The notes under the pieces are model-generated. The model was given only the letters and a program-made list of their open reading frames with translations, did not search any database and had not been told where the DNA came from. From Clostridia bacterium (GTDB lineage Bacteria; Bacillota; Clostridia; Peptostreptococcales; Acidaminobacteraceae): 64,000 nt of DNA. The DNA lies in assembly GCA_016937975.1 (NCBI GenBank), contig JAFGVN010000099.1, forward strand, positions 28,808 to 92,807. Direction: 5' to 3'. Of the stretch, positions 46,710 to 56,758 are shown one piece after another. The position numbers were made by a program, and so were the translations under genes. Position 1 is the stretch's first letter; every line of letters starts with the position of its first letter.

Positions 46710-47561
46710 TTATGAAATATCACCTTTTTCCAATTGAATTGGTTTCGTAAAATGTTTTATGGGTTGAATAGCATTAACTGGACATACATGAATACAATCT
46801 TGACATCGAACACAATCTAAATGATTCGGATGCGTTACAGGGTTTATACCCATTTGACAAGCCTTTTCACAAAGTCCGCATTCAACACAAATATCCATAT
46901 CAACTTTGTACTGATAAAAGGCAATTTTATTAAAGGGTGCATAAAATGCGCCTAATGGACATAACATCTGGCAGAAGATTCTATAAACAAAAACTGAAGA
47001 AACTAAAATAAAAAGAAGTATTGCAACTTTAATATTGAAAATCATACCTAAAGCATTTCTTAAACTAGGATTGGTCAACAATAAAGGAAATGATGCAAAT
47101 AAAGTTCCTGAAGGACAAATATAAGTGCAAAATCCAGGGCGACCTACATTATAATTGTTGACAAATAAAACCGGAAACAACAGAACAAAATAAACCAACA
47201 CAAAATACTTGCCGTACTTCAGGGGTTTAATCAGCTTAAATTTTCGAGTTTTTATTTTGTATAACAGGTCTTGTACCAATCCAAAAGGACAAGCATATCC
47301 ACAAATCCATCGCCCCATTAAACTGCCATAAAGCATCATAATACCTAAAACATATAAGGATATTTTAAATTTTGCATTGGCAGCAACGGCCTGTAATGCG
47401 CCAATTGGACAAGACCCTATTGCACCAGGACAAGAATAACAATTTAAGCCTGGAACACAAATATTTTTTGTGGGACTAGTGCTAATTTTTCCTGTAAAAA
47501 AATTTGCACCTTGAATATTAAATAAAATGGTACTTATCCACTGAGTTAATCTTCTCTTCAT
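46710..47561 (-). CDS. NapH/NosR-like membrane polyferredoxin
   Basis: I chose the second possible start, giving 283 residues; the longer frame overlaps the mini-gene ahead. Membrane helices lie around four CX3CP motifs (CGYACPFG, CTYICPSG, CQMLCPLG and one in SCPIGAL). Two soluble 4Fe-4S motifs, CVECGLCEKACQMG and CVRCQDCIHVCPVN, close the protein. It should carry electrons across or along the membrane from ferredoxin or quinol to an unknown acceptor. The CXXC mini-protein gene is just upstream and a sensor kinase just downstream. Confidence 0.9.
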   Translation of the reverse strand: MKRRLTQWISTILFNIQGANFFTGKISTSPTKNICVPGLNCYSCPGAIGSCPIGALQAVAANAKFKISLYVLGIMMLYGSLMGRWICGYACPFGLVQDLLYKIKTRKFKLIKPLKYGKYFVLVYFVLLFPVLFVNNYNVGRPGFCTYICPSGTLFASFPLLLTNPSLRNALGMIFNIKVAILLFILVSSVFVYRIFCQMLCPLGAFYAPFNKIAFYQYKVDMDICVECGLCEKACQMGINPVTHPNHLDCVRCQDCIHVCPVNAIQPIKHFTKPIQLEKGDIS

Positions 47562-47569
47562 ATCCACAC

Positions 47570-47704
47570 CTATCCTAAGCCAATACATTCAAAGCAAATC
47601 ATAATGGCTTTTTCCAATACAATATTAATTTCTCCTCTTAATGCGCCAAAAGTAATCATTGTAATGGACATGATGACTAAAATCCATCTCATATTTTTTT
47701 TCAT
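47570..47704 (-). CDS. CD1871A-type CXXC mini-protein
   Basis: The 44 residues start behind GGGAGGG, the strongest ribosome site of this cluster. A membrane helix covers residues 7-20, followed by ALRGEINIVLEKAIMICFECIGLG. The end matches the CD1871A family pattern of ...C-x-E-C-I-G-x-G after a RGE-x(4)-L/F-x-KA segment. The two Cys could form a disulfide or bind a metal or cluster. The stop is 8 bases before the polyferredoxin start, so the two are probably made together. Confidence 0.8.
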   Translation of the reverse strand: MKKNMRWILVIMSITMITFGALRGEINIVLEKAIMICFECIGLG

Positions 47705-47810
47705 AAGCCCTCCCATATTATTACCATTTTAGCATATAATTCTTGATAAAAATTTAACTTGCATGGTTTATATATTAAGTTTAAAAACAAAATTTCCTTA
47801 CTTAAAATGT

Positions 47811-47841
47811 AAAAAAAGCACTGTATCACATACAGTGCTTT
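47811..47841 (-). terminator. Terminator of the topB gene
   Basis: The 12-bp stem AAAGCACTGTAT/ATACAGTGCTTT with a 3-base loop and T-run on the minus strand overlaps the stop codon. Confidence 0.88.
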
Positions 47842-49969
47842 ACAATTCAAGATTTTTCAATGCTGCAAAAGGATTACTCGACTCTGCTTGTTTTTGATTT
47901 TCCTTTTCTTGCTTTTTCAAATAATTTTGAAAATCATTTTTATTACCACTTTTTTGAGTATTGTTTTTTCTATTTTCGAAACTTGATAATTTTTCTTTGT
48001 ACCCACAAGAACAAATAAACACCTTAGAATCACCTGTACCATTCAATGACATTTTTTTATGACATTCTGGACATCTTGCGTTTGTCACCTGAGAAATTCT
48101 AATACGTTTATTGCAACTGTTGTCTTGACAAACTAAACTCGTACCAGTTTTTGTTTTAACCGTCATCATAGGTTTCTCACAATCAGGACATAGGGTTGTA
48201 GATAGATTATCATGTTTAAACGTATGCTTTTGTTGAGTAATTTCTTCAACGATTGAAATCGTATAATTCTTCATATCATTTACAAAACTTTTGTAATTCA
48301 GTTGATTATCCTGTATTTTTTGAAAAGCACTTTCCCATTGTGCTGTTAGCAATGGTGATTTTAACTGTTCTGGGGCAACATCCAATAATTGTTTCCCTTT
48401 TTTTGTCATATATATGGAATTTTGTTTTTTTTCAATCAGTCCTGTATTAAAAAGCTTTTCAATAATATCGGCTCTTGTGGCTACAGTACCTAAACCTCCA
48501 GTTTCTTTTAATAAGGCTTTCATTTGCTCATTGCCTTGAATGAATTTACTAGGATTCTCCATTGCGGACAAAAGCGTCGCCTCATTCAGTCTTTTTGGTG
48601 GTTCAGTAAGACATTTTTTTGATGTAATCTGATCAAAAATAATATTTTTACCTTTTTGAAAGATTATACTCTGGGTTTCACTTGATTTTTCAGATAAAAT
48701 TTTAAAACCTAAGGATTTTGTATTTCTTCCTTTAAAAATAAAATGGTGCCCATTCAGATTTACACTGACCTTTGTCTCTTCGTAAACATAGGCAGGCATT
48801 AAAACTTCTAAAAATCGTTTAACGACTAAAGCATAAATCTTATATTCATCAGAAGATAAATTTTGCACTATACAAGGTTCTTCTGTTGGGATGATACCGT
48901 GATGGTCTCTTACCTTCTCATCTTGAACAACTTGTTTCGAGAGAATGATCTGTTTTTTTAATAATGAAAAAGCATGTGGTCTATAATCAGGTAATTGTAT
49001 AGCCTTTAACCGATCAGGAATTGTATCGACGATATCACTAGGCAAATATCTGGAATCCGTTCTAGGATAAGTTAAAATTTTATGTTTTTCATAAAGAGAT
49101 TGCATTACATTTAAAGTAAACTTAGGTGTAAAACCAAATTTATTAAAGGCATCTCTCTGCAATTCAGTTAAATCATATAAGGGCTCTGGATAATTTTTCT
49201 TTTCTTTTGTTTCAACAGATTCAACAACACCTGATTTACTTAACTTCATTAAGGTTTCTACTTTATTTTCATCAAAGAGTTGATGATCCTCATATTGGAA
49301 ATCTATACCTTTATGTGTTGCCGTCACTGTGTAATATGTTTTAGGTCGAAAATTTCTAATTTGATTCTCATTTTCATTAACCATTGCCAATGTAGGTGTC
49401 TGTACCCGACCGAGACTAAGATTTGTGTTGTATTTTGTTGTCAATGCTCTTGTTCCATTAATACCAACTAGCCAATCGCTTTCTGCTCGCGCAACAGCTG
49501 CATAATATAAGGACTCATATGCTTTGCCTGGTTTTAAATTATCAAACCCTTTTTTAATGGCTTGGTCAGTCACTGAAGATATCCATAATCTTTTAATTTC
49601 TTTGTTCCACTTTAATTGCGCCAAGATCCACCTGGCTACCAATTCACCTTCACGGCCAGCATCTGTTGCAATAATGACCTCATTAATATCACCTCTGCTC
49701 AGTAATTGCTTAATGGTATTATATTGTTTTCCGGTATTTCGAATAATTGTCTTCTTGAAATGATCAGGAATAATAGGCAAGTCTTCCAAGTGCCAATTCA
49801 TATATTTTTTGTCATAAACTTCAGGATCTGCTAAAGTAACGAGATGACCAAAGGCCCAAGTGACGATATATTTTTGATTTTCAGCATATTGTCCTTTTAA
49901 AGAGCAATTAAGAACTCTCGCGATTTCTTTGCCGACAGAAGGTTTTTCTGCTAAAACCAGTACTTTCAT
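47840..49969 (-). CDS. topB: DNA topoisomerase III
   Basis: The 709 residues are full length for TopB. The TOPRIM domain opens with LAEKPSVGKEIARVL and has DAGREGELVARWI. The catalytic Tyr is in TYPRTDSRYLP. The C-terminus has two Zn-ribbon-like parts (CPDCEKPM...CQDNSC and CPECHKKM...CSCGYKEK). It decatenates single-stranded crossings. It follows the HAD gene after three bases. TopB genes also occur on conjugative elements, but no element genes are near. Confidence 0.94.
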   Translation of the reverse strand: MKVLVLAEKPSVGKEIARVLNCSLKGQYAENQKYIVTWAFGHLVTLADPEVYDKKYMNWHLEDLPIIPDHFKKTIIRNTGKQYNTIKQLLSRGDINEVIIATDAGREGELVARWILAQLKWNKEIKRLWISSVTDQAIKKGFDNLKPGKAYESLYYAAVARAESDWLVGINGTRALTTKYNTNLSLGRVQTPTLAMVNENENQIRNFRPKTYYTVTATHKGIDFQYEDHQLFDENKVETLMKLSKSGVVESVETKEKKNYPEPLYDLTELQRDAFNKFGFTPKFTLNVMQSLYEKHKILTYPRTDSRYLPSDIVDTIPDRLKAIQLPDYRPHAFSLLKKQIILSKQVVQDEKVRDHHGIIPTEEPCIVQNLSSDEYKIYALVVKRFLEVLMPAYVYEETKVSVNLNGHHFIFKGRNTKSLGFKILSEKSSETQSIIFQKGKNIIFDQITSKKCLTEPPKRLNEATLLSAMENPSKFIQGNEQMKALLKETGGLGTVATRADIIEKLFNTGLIEKKQNSIYMTKKGKQLLDVAPEQLKSPLLTAQWESAFQKIQDNQLNYKSFVNDMKNYTISIVEEITQQKHTFKHDNLSTTLCPDCEKPMMTVKTKTGTSLVCQDNSCNKRIRISQVTNARCPECHKKMSLNGTGDSKVFICSCGYKEKLSSFENRKNNTQKSGNKNDFQNYLKKQEKENQKQAESSNPFAALKNLEL

Positions 49970-49972
49970 AAT

Positions 49973-50680
49973 CTATTTCCTTTCAAGAGTTTTAACAAAT
50001 TCCAAGAAATCCTTATAATTTCCATAATAATCTGCTTTTTTTATGTCATTATTCTTATCAATAAGATGATTGGTTATTAAAAAGGTTTTAGCACCTAGAC
50101 GACTTATAGTTAAGTCTTCTTGTGCATCGTTTCCCACCATTAAGACGTTCTTCCCCTCTGTTTCTATGGAAGAAAGCACTTCCTCATAAAATGCCAAATG
50201 AGGTTTGCATGCTCTATTTTTTTCAAAAGATGAAATATATTTGAAATCATCCGGATTTAATCCTGCCCATTGCATTCTTTGATAATTTGCAACCATTGGG
50301 AATATTGGATTTGTAGCAATGACTAAAGTATAGTTCTTCTCTTTTAGAATTTGAATGGCTTCAAGCATTTCTTCAGATTGATAAGTAGATGCCTTAACAG
50401 CATTGAAATCATTTAAATAAAACCATTCAAATCTTTCATGATACAGGTCTATCTTTTCATCTACATGATTTAGAAAATGTTTAAAAAATTTATTTTCATT
50501 GGTATCCCCTTGTGGATTTTTAACCGTATGATAAACTGAAGCCATAATTTTTTCAAATAAAGTTTCATGCTCATTGAAATCATGAAATGCTTTTGTAATT
50601 TCATCTCGATATAATTTCATAAAATGATTGGTATCCATTGGTAACAATGTTCCGTCTAAGTCAAATATTATTGTATTCAT
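49973..50680 (-). CDS. HAD-family phosphatase
   Basis: The 235 residues begin MNTIIFDLDGTLLP, so the start must be at or very near the chosen ATG. Motif II is in LVIATNP, and VGNDAQEDLTISRLGAKTFLI is the motif III/IV region. The helical cap lies near 15-80. It dephosphorylates a small metabolite. The ATG is about 25 bases from the best ribosome site; see the separate entry for the hairpin between them. It is co-transcribed with topB. Confidence 0.85.
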   Translation of the reverse strand: MNTIIFDLDGTLLPMDTNHFMKLYRDEITKAFHDFNEHETLFEKIMASVYHTVKNPQGDTNENKFFKHFLNHVDEKIDLYHERFEWFYLNDFNAVKASTYQSEEMLEAIQILKEKNYTLVIATNPIFPMVANYQRMQWAGLNPDDFKYISSFEKNRACKPHLAFYEEVLSSIETEGKNVLMVGNDAQEDLTISRLGAKTFLITNHLIDKNNDIKKADYYGNYKDFLEFVKTLERK

Positions 50681-50710
50681 ATGCGTTTTGTATGAAAATC
50701 ATACACTCCT
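50661..50710 (-). promoter_or_regulatory. HAD translation-start element: hairpin and 13-codon upstream ORF
   Basis: AGGAG (50706-50710) is 25 bases upstream of the HAD ATG. The inverted repeat GTATGA-TTT-TCATAC (50690-50704) lies between. If it folds, it brings AGGAG to about 10 bases from the HAD start. The same stretch begins a 13-codon ORF (50702 to 50661) whose end overlaps the HAD start out of frame. Confidence 0.4.
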
Positions 50711-50773
50711 TTCCTATTACTTCCTTTTATCATATAAGAAAAAGACCATAAATAAAAGTACTAGCCCACTGGG

Positions 50774-50797
50774 AAATGTTTCATTTTTGAAACATTT
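50774..50797. promoter_or_regulatory. Perfect 10-4-10 inverted repeat between divergent genes
   Basis: AAATGTTTCA and TGAAACATTT flank TTTT, between the HAD and the lipoprotein/ABC transcription units. The spacer lies before a TATAAT (50831-50836) for the plus-strand genes. It could be an operator or a transcript hairpin; no regulator gene is adjacent. Confidence 0.5.
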
Positions 50798-50859
50798 AGT
50801 TTTATGATACTATCTTCATTTTTTTTGAATTATAATAATATTGGAGAAAGGATAAGTGC

Positions 50860-51939
50860 ATGAAGAAAATACTTATAATCATTTTAACCCTAGCTTTTTT
50901 GATGATTGGATGTAATCAAAATCAAGCAATTACATTAACTGAATACAATGAAAAATACACAAGCCTAATGTCAACCTTACAAAATCATCTCAATGATTTT
51001 TTACTTCCTGAAGCAAAGGATATGATTTCTTATGCTGATTATCAGGTGGCTTATTCACATGAAGATTTTATGCATTACATACATGAACTGACATCTTTAT
51101 TGGATGATACTCTCTATGAGTTGGAAATTATAGGACCTCAATTAGAGAACGTGATGATTCAAAAATACCAGTCTAAGCTTGAATATGCCTTGTATGATCT
51201 GATGCAGATTTTAAAAGAAGAAGATGATTTGGACATTTTCAATACCATGTGGCCTTCTCAATTTACTTTGTATGATGAAATGTATCAGTTAAATACTAAG
51301 CTAAATCCATACATTTTGAAGGTTCTTAATTATCGTATTGCTATAGAATCTGAGCTTATGAAAAATGATATCATTCAAAGTGAATCTTTTCATGAAGATT
51401 ATTTAAAAGCAATGGCCAGTTACAGTTATTATAGCAATGTCTTGGCTGTTCAAGTCTCGACCTATCAAGACTATGCAGGACTCCAAACCAATCCAAATAA
51501 CCCTAATCGCTTACAGACCAGTGAAAAAAAATGGTACTCTATTTATGAACTTGATTATAGTGTCATGTTACCTCAAGAAAAGTTCAATAAAAGCTTTTTA
51601 TCATCCTTAGAACAATATGAACAAACACTTCAATTGAATCCTGAGAAGACGTCATACTATAAAAACTTTATTTTACATTTCAATCAAACCTATAATGACT
51701 ATGTTGCCATTAGACAACAATTGCCTTATGAATTCTACAAAAATGGCGATCATAAGGCATTCCAACATAAAATAGGCATGATTGTTACACGAGGATGGTA
51801 TGTTAAGGATGAGCCGCTTTATGACTTTGATCCAATATATAATGACGCGTATCACTTTGATAGGATGGTAAATGCTTTTTCAGAATTATTTAATCTACTT
51901 TATGAATCTGATCATTCACAATATATGTTAAAACAATAG
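50860..51939 (+). CDS. Lipoprotein of unknown function, partner of ABC exporter
   Basis: The 359 residues have a lipoprotein signal (TLAFLMIGC, Cys at 18). The mature part is largely helical, with no domain I recognise. The stop is 8 bases from the start of the fused ABC exporter, so the pair is co-transcribed. It may gate or supply the exporter on the outside, as accessory lipoproteins do in MacB-like systems; this is inference from position. Confidence 0.75.
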   Translation: MKKILIIILTLAFLMIGCNQNQAITLTEYNEKYTSLMSTLQNHLNDFLLPEAKDMISYADYQVAYSHEDFMHYIHELTSLLDDTLYELEIIGPQLENVMIQKYQSKLEYALYDLMQILKEEDDLDIFNTMWPSQFTLYDEMYQLNTKLNPYILKVLNYRIAIESELMKNDIIQSESFHEDYLKAMASYSYYSNVLAVQVSTYQDYAGLQTNPNNPNRLQTSEKKWYSIYELDYSVMLPQEKFNKSFLSSLEQYEQTLQLNPEKTSYYKNFILHFNQTYNDYVAIRQQLPYEFYKNGDHKAFQHKIGMIVTRGWYVKDEPLYDFDPIYNDAYHFDRMVNAFSELFNLLYESDHSQYMLKQ

Positions 51940-51947
51940 GAGGACAA

Positions 51948-54215
51948 ATGTTAGAACTTAAAAAACTCGATAAAACCTATAAATTAAAAAAGAAAAAAGT
52001 TCATGCGGTAAAATCTGTTGATTTGACATTTAAAAGAGGTGAATTTGTTTCTATATTAGGTCTTAGTGGATCAGGAAAAACAACTTTAGTCAGTTTAATT
52101 GGTGGTTTGGAAGAGCCTTCTGGCGGTCAGCTTTTAATTGATGGTATTGACACCTGTACCTTCAAGCAAAAAGACTGGACTGATTATAGAAAAAATACTA
52201 TTGGATTTGTTTTTCAAGATTTCAACTTAATAACACATTTAACAGCTATAGATAATGTAAAAATTGCATTATCCTTAAGTGGCTATTCCGAAGTTAAAAA
52301 AAATACTGAAGCAATGGCATTATTGGAAAAAGTCGGTATGGCAGAATACGCACAACACTTCCCTGCTGAATTAAGTGGTGGCCAACAGCAACGGATTGCC
52401 ATTGCAAGAGCATTAGCCAATAGTCCAGAAATTATTTTAGCTGATGAACCCACTGGCGCATTGGATCCAGATACTTCGGTTCAAATCATGACACTTCTTC
52501 AGGATCTTGCTAAACAAGACCATTTGGTCATCATGGTTACACACAACAAGTACTTGGCACAAGATTATTCTTCTAGGATTGTAAAAATTGACAAAGGTGT
52601 CATTATTTCAGATGAAAATATCAAAGAAGCCTACAACAAGGAATTTCCACCTGTTGTCATGAAGAAAAGTTCATTGCAATTTACATCTGCTTTAAAAGTT
52701 GCTTTTAACAATTTAAAAATCAGAAGAAAAAGTTCTATTTTCGCTTTAATGAGCTTAATTCCTAGTATGATTCTTGTAATTTTACTTGGCAATTTCATTG
52801 TTAATTTATTAGGTTATGAAAAGGATATTAGTCCAATTTACAATAGAATAATAAACGATGAGACTGTTCAATATCTATCACCAATGTCTGACCATGACTT
52901 TGAATGGGATGTTAAGAATATGATTACCAACATACAGAAAAAAAGAATCAACGAAGAATCTGTTAAAGCATTAGAACAAAAACTTTTTACGCCATATGAT
53001 GATGAAACCCTAAAAAACATTGAATCTTTAGATTTTGTTGAAGCAGTCTTTCCACCTAATTATTATGATGTAACCATCGAAGATGAACATTTTATTTTAG
53101 TTGGCTTATTACCTGAAGCCTATCAAGCTTATCAATATGATTTTAACTTTGATTATTATCCTAAAGATGATGAAGAAGGTTTAATCTTTTCATCTGATGC
53201 TGCAAATGTACTTTTAGGGAAATACAACGATAATCCAATGGCATTGGAAGGACAATCGATCACCTTCAATATGACTTCTTATAATAGTATTCCTTTTCAT
53301 TATGAAACACAGGCAAGTAATAAAAACCAATTTACCACTGAGGTTATCAAGGTGTTTGATCCAGAATCAAAGACTACATTAATGTCCAATTACTATAAAG
53401 GTTATATCTATGCTAGTTCTGGTTATATCAACACACTCAAAAATCAATTTGATTTAGAAGATATTTCCCTAATTCTTTATGAACTTGTTGATGTTTTAGA
53501 TCCAAGGGCAGCAGGCAGTAAATATTTGCCAATAGGCGGAAAAAATCTCACAGATTTATTATTACCTTTAAGAACTAAAAATTTACTACAAGAAGATATG
53601 GCACTGTTTAGTATTAGAAAATTTGCTGCGGAAGTCCCTTCCAGTAACTTTATGATGCGTTATCAAATTATAACAAAGGGTCCTTTGACAGAAACACAAA
53701 AGGAAATTTTGACAGCCTATGGTACCCTGTACCCTTCTCAATTTGATGAATTTGCAATTTACTCAGCAAAAGAAACAGGAAAGTTCATTGATAAAATTTT
53801 GCTATATGCTAAAATCACCATCGGAGTTATTATTGCTTTACCAAGTATTTTAGTCGCATTGATACTTTACATCAGTATCATTTTAAGAACCAAGGAAATA
53901 GGTGTTTTAAAATCAATAGGTGCTAAAGCAAAAGACATAATCACTATATTTACATGTGAATCAGGCATGTTGGCAATAACTTCTGGTATTGTTGCTTTAA
54001 TGTTATCATTCCCGGCTTTAAACTATGCGAAAGAAATCTTAGAAAAGCAATATCACTTAACCTATTATTTAGGGTCAAATCCTTTGGATACCAATGTACC
54101 TGCAATACTCGGTTCAATGATTTCTATTGTACTCATTATTACATTCCTAGGTCTGCTACCTGGTAGAAAAGCAAGTAAGCTTCATCCAAGAGTTTTATTA
54201 AGAAATATCAACTAA
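51948..54215 (+). CDS. MacB-like ABC exporter (ATPase fused to FtsX-type permease)
   Basis: The 755 residues start with an ATPase (1-222): Walker [10 protein letters not shown], signature LSGGQQQR, Walker [14 protein letters not shown] membrane helix at about 265-290 precedes a large extracytoplasmic domain (290-620). Three C-terminal helices (about 625-655, 675-695, 725-745) have the FtsX pattern. The protein has one ATPase and one permease, so a homodimer would be complete. It likely extrudes a peptide or works on the envelope. The lipoprotein gene ahead is its partner. Confidence 0.92.
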   Translation: MLELKKLDKTYKLKKKKVHAVKSVDLTFKRGEFVSILGLSGSGKTTLVSLIGGLEEPSGGQLLIDGIDTCTFKQKDWTDYRKNTIGFVFQDFNLITHLTAIDNVKIALSLSGYSEVKKNTEAMALLEKVGMAEYAQHFPAELSGGQQQRIAIARALANSPEIILADEPTGALDPDTSVQIMTLLQDLAKQDHLVIMVTHNKYLAQDYSSRIVKIDKGVIISDENIKEAYNKEFPPVVMKKSSLQFTSALKVAFNNLKIRRKSSIFALMSLIPSMILVILLGNFIVNLLGYEKDISPIYNRIINDETVQYLSPMSDHDFEWDVKNMITNIQKKRINEESVKALEQKLFTPYDDETLKNIESLDFVEAVFPPNYYDVTIEDEHFILVGLLPEAYQAYQYDFNFDYYPKDDEEGLIFSSDAANVLLGKYNDNPMALEGQSITFNMTSYNSIPFHYETQASNKNQFTTEVIKVFDPESKTTLMSNYYKGYIYASSGYINTLKNQFDLEDISLILYELVDVLDPRAAGSKYLPIGGKNLTDLLLPLRTKNLLQEDMALFSIRKFAAEVPSSNFMMRYQIITKGPLTETQKEILTAYGTLYPSQFDEFAIYSAKETGKFIDKILLYAKITIGVIIALPSILVALILYISIILRTKEIGVLKSIGAKAKDIITIFTCESGMLAITSGIVALMLSFPALNYAKEILEKQYHLTYYLGSNPLDTNVPAILGSMISIVLIITFLGLLPGRKASKLHPRVLLRNIN

Positions 54216-54218
54216 TAT

Positions 54219-54248
54219 AAAAAGCTGTAGGACTCCCTACAGCTTTTT
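54219..54248. terminator. Bidirectional terminator
   Basis: The stem AAAAAGCTGTAGG/CCTACAGCTTTTT with an ACTC loop is between converging genes. Confidence 0.9.
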
Positions 54249-54260
54249 ATATTCAAAAAT

Positions 54261-56651
54261 TCATTTTTTTAAAATTAAATTGAAAGCTTTTATTTCACTA
54301 ATTGGTTCACTGAAGAAATACCCTTGTACTTCATCTACAGCACATGCTTTCAATAAGTTCAGTTGTTCTTGATCCTCAATGCCTTCGGCAATAACAGTTA
54401 AGCCGCGCTGATGTGCAATGGTAGTGATTAATTTTATAAATTCAATGTCATTTACATCATTTTCAATATTGGCAATAAATGAACGATCGATTTTTAATAC
54501 TTGAACAGGCAGTTGCTTTAAATAATTCAATGATGAATAGCCAGTGCCGAAATCATCTAATGCCAAGCCAAAACCAACTTGTCTTAAGGCATCAATAATA
54601 GATTTACTCTGCTCTAAGGATTGAATCAAAACAGTTTCTGTCATTTCAAGAACAATCATACTTGGATCTATATCATGAACCCTTGTCATTTTAATGGCTT
54701 TATCTACGAAACCTTGACTCATTAATTGAATCATGGATATATTAATATTTACTTTGATATGTTTAAATCCATTTAATTGAAGTTGTTTCGTAAATTGACA
54801 TGCGGTATCAAAGATCCATTCACCTAATTCTACAATTAACCCTATATTTTCCGCTTCTTTAATAAGTTTGTATGGACTGACTGCACCAAGAATAGGACTG
54901 TACCATCTAATAAGGGCTTCAAACCCTACGACTTTCGAGTCTGATAAATTATATACAGGCTGATAATTCAACACAAATTCATCGTTTTGATAAGCCTCTT
55001 TAAGCATATTTTGAAACAGGATTCTCTCTTCTAGATTTTCAGATAAAGAGGCATCATAAAGGGTCATCATATTCTTACCATGGGCTTGGGATTGATATAA
55101 GGCCATATCAGCCTTCTGTATCAAAATCTGGCATTCCTCCCCATGATCTGGATAAAGTGAAACACCAACACTTGAGGTTAAATAAAATTTGTTCTGATCA
55201 ATTATAACCGGTTCTAGAAATTTTTCTTGAATCTTTTTTACTGTCTCTGATAAATCTATTTCAGAAGTATTGATAATCACCAAGAATTCATCTCCGCCAA
55301 ATCTTCCAATTTTCATATGTTCACATGCCAAAGATTTTAAAAGATTACTCGTTGCTACGATGACTTGATCTCCAAGATCATGTCCATAGGTGTCATTAAT
55401 ATATTTGAAATTGTCTATGTCAAAGAACAAAACGGCAAAAGAATTTGTATTTTCTTTAATATATTTCTTAATTTCCATCATGATATCAAATCTATTTTGT
55501 AAACCTGTTAACGGATCGATATGGATGAGTTCATTAATTTGATGGTTTTTACTTTCAAGATTTCTAAGATGTTCTTCTGTATGAGCTAAAGCCAAAGTTT
55601 TTTCTACTAACAATTGATCGGACTTTTCCTTCTCCAATTGTAAAGCCAATACTAGTTCCTTCATTCTTAAAACCATTGCATTAAATATCAAGGCAGTTTT
55701 ACCAATTTCGTCATGACCAAGATTTGGAAGCACCTTTAAATCATCTATTTGATCACAGGACATGGATTCGTTTAACAAGGTTAAGCGTTTGTTAATGTTC
55801 CCAGATAAGGAAATGCTCAATAAAATCAAAGCAATTGCAATGAGTAAACTGTAAAATATAAGTGCAATCAACTTTTGCCAAAAAGAACTTACGTTGATCA
55901 TTTCATTGATAAACATATAGTATTTCCAACCATTGAATTCTTCAAATGGATTTATTTGTCCTTCATATGTAATATCGTAATGATAATCATCGCCATTAAA
56001 AGTTTGAAAAACTTCATTTTCAGCATATATGTTTGCATTATTAGAAACAATATTGCCTTGTTCATCTACAAATAGAATCTTCGCTCTTAAATCACTTAAC
56101 AGTGGATTTTCCCAAAGACTTTTTATTTTCTTGGTTTCAATTCTAATGGCTAAAACAGATTCTCTGTTAAAAGTCGTAATCCAATATATAATACTATAAT
56201 CTTGAGAAGGTATTGATATAATAGCATTTTTAAAATTACTGTCATACCACTCTGTATTGATTATTTCATCATAAGGTTTAACATATTCAGAACTTTCAAA
56301 TGAATTTTGATACCATTCTACATCTGTAATAAAGTTATATTGATTTAGAGATTGTTCTACTATTTCTATAAAAGGTTTTATAGTATTTGTTCTTTGGGAA
56401 TCCATAATTTCACTGGATAAATCATTGATCATATGATTGGTTGCACTAAAGGTTTCATGAAGGATATTTTCAAGCTGTACATGTGCCAAATCCAAAGACA
56501 ATTGCTGTCTTGAATCAAACTCAGATTTCATTTCCATTGAGAAGAAAAAAATCAAAAGCATCATTGGTAAAATGCCAGCAATGATAATTAGCCCAATCAG
56601 TTTAAATCGAATATGAATATGTTGTAGTAGATTGTTAAAAGATTTAAACAT
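54261..56651 (-). CDS. Membrane GGDEF-EAL protein
   Basis: The 796 residues have a helix at 18-38, an extracytoplasmic sensor (about 40-258), a second helix near 262-284, a HAMP domain, a coiled coil, GGDEF (about 375-535) and EAL (about 545-790). GGDEF keeps RFGGDEF and DIDNFKYINDTYGHD; the inhibitory RxxD is absent. EAL keeps EALIRW, the ALDDFGTGYSS loop, LKIDRSFI and IAEGIED. Both synthesis and breakdown of c-di-GMP look possible. It is a single gene. Confidence 0.93.
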   Translation of the reverse strand: MFKSFNNLLQHIHIRFKLIGLIIIAGILPMMLLIFFFSMEMKSEFDSRQQLSLDLAHVQLENILHETFSATNHMINDLSSEIMDSQRTNTIKPFIEIVEQSLNQYNFITDVEWYQNSFESSEYVKPYDEIINTEWYDSNFKNAIISIPSQDYSIIYWITTFNRESVLAIRIETKKIKSLWENPLLSDLRAKILFVDEQGNIVSNNANIYAENEVFQTFNGDDYHYDITYEGQINPFEEFNGWKYYMFINEMINVSSFWQKLIALIFYSLLIAIALILLSISLSGNINKRLTLLNESMSCDQIDDLKVLPNLGHDEIGKTALIFNAMVLRMKELVLALQLEKEKSDQLLVEKTLALAHTEEHLRNLESKNHQINELIHIDPLTGLQNRFDIMMEIKKYIKENTNSFAVLFFDIDNFKYINDTYGHDLGDQVIVATSNLLKSLACEHMKIGRFGGDEFLVIINTSEIDLSETVKKIQEKFLEPVIIDQNKFYLTSSVGVSLYPDHGEECQILIQKADMALYQSQAHGKNMMTLYDASLSENLEERILFQNMLKEAYQNDEFVLNYQPVYNLSDSKVVGFEALIRWYSPILGAVSPYKLIKEAENIGLIVELGEWIFDTACQFTKQLQLNGFKHIKVNINISMIQLMSQGFVDKAIKMTRVHDIDPSMIVLEMTETVLIQSLEQSKSIIDALRQVGFGLALDDFGTGYSSLNYLKQLPVQVLKIDRSFIANIENDVNDIEFIKLITTIAHQRGLTVIAEGIEDQEQLNLLKACAVDEVQGYFFSEPISEIKAFNLILKK

Positions 56652-56758
56652 AATACCGTCCTTAATAAATATATGTCATCAAGTGTTATTATATCGATAA
56701 AACTCAAAAAAATAAATAAAAAACAAACTATAGATAAAAGTGTTAATATTTGTGAAAA

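Noticed and set aside
49524..49763. 79-residue plus-strand ORF
   Set aside because: Antisense to the TOPRIM part of topB; no signals of its own.
47840..49969. topB as sign of a conjugative element
   Set aside because: No relaxase, T4SS, integrase or att repeat is near; the HAD neighbour is housekeeping.
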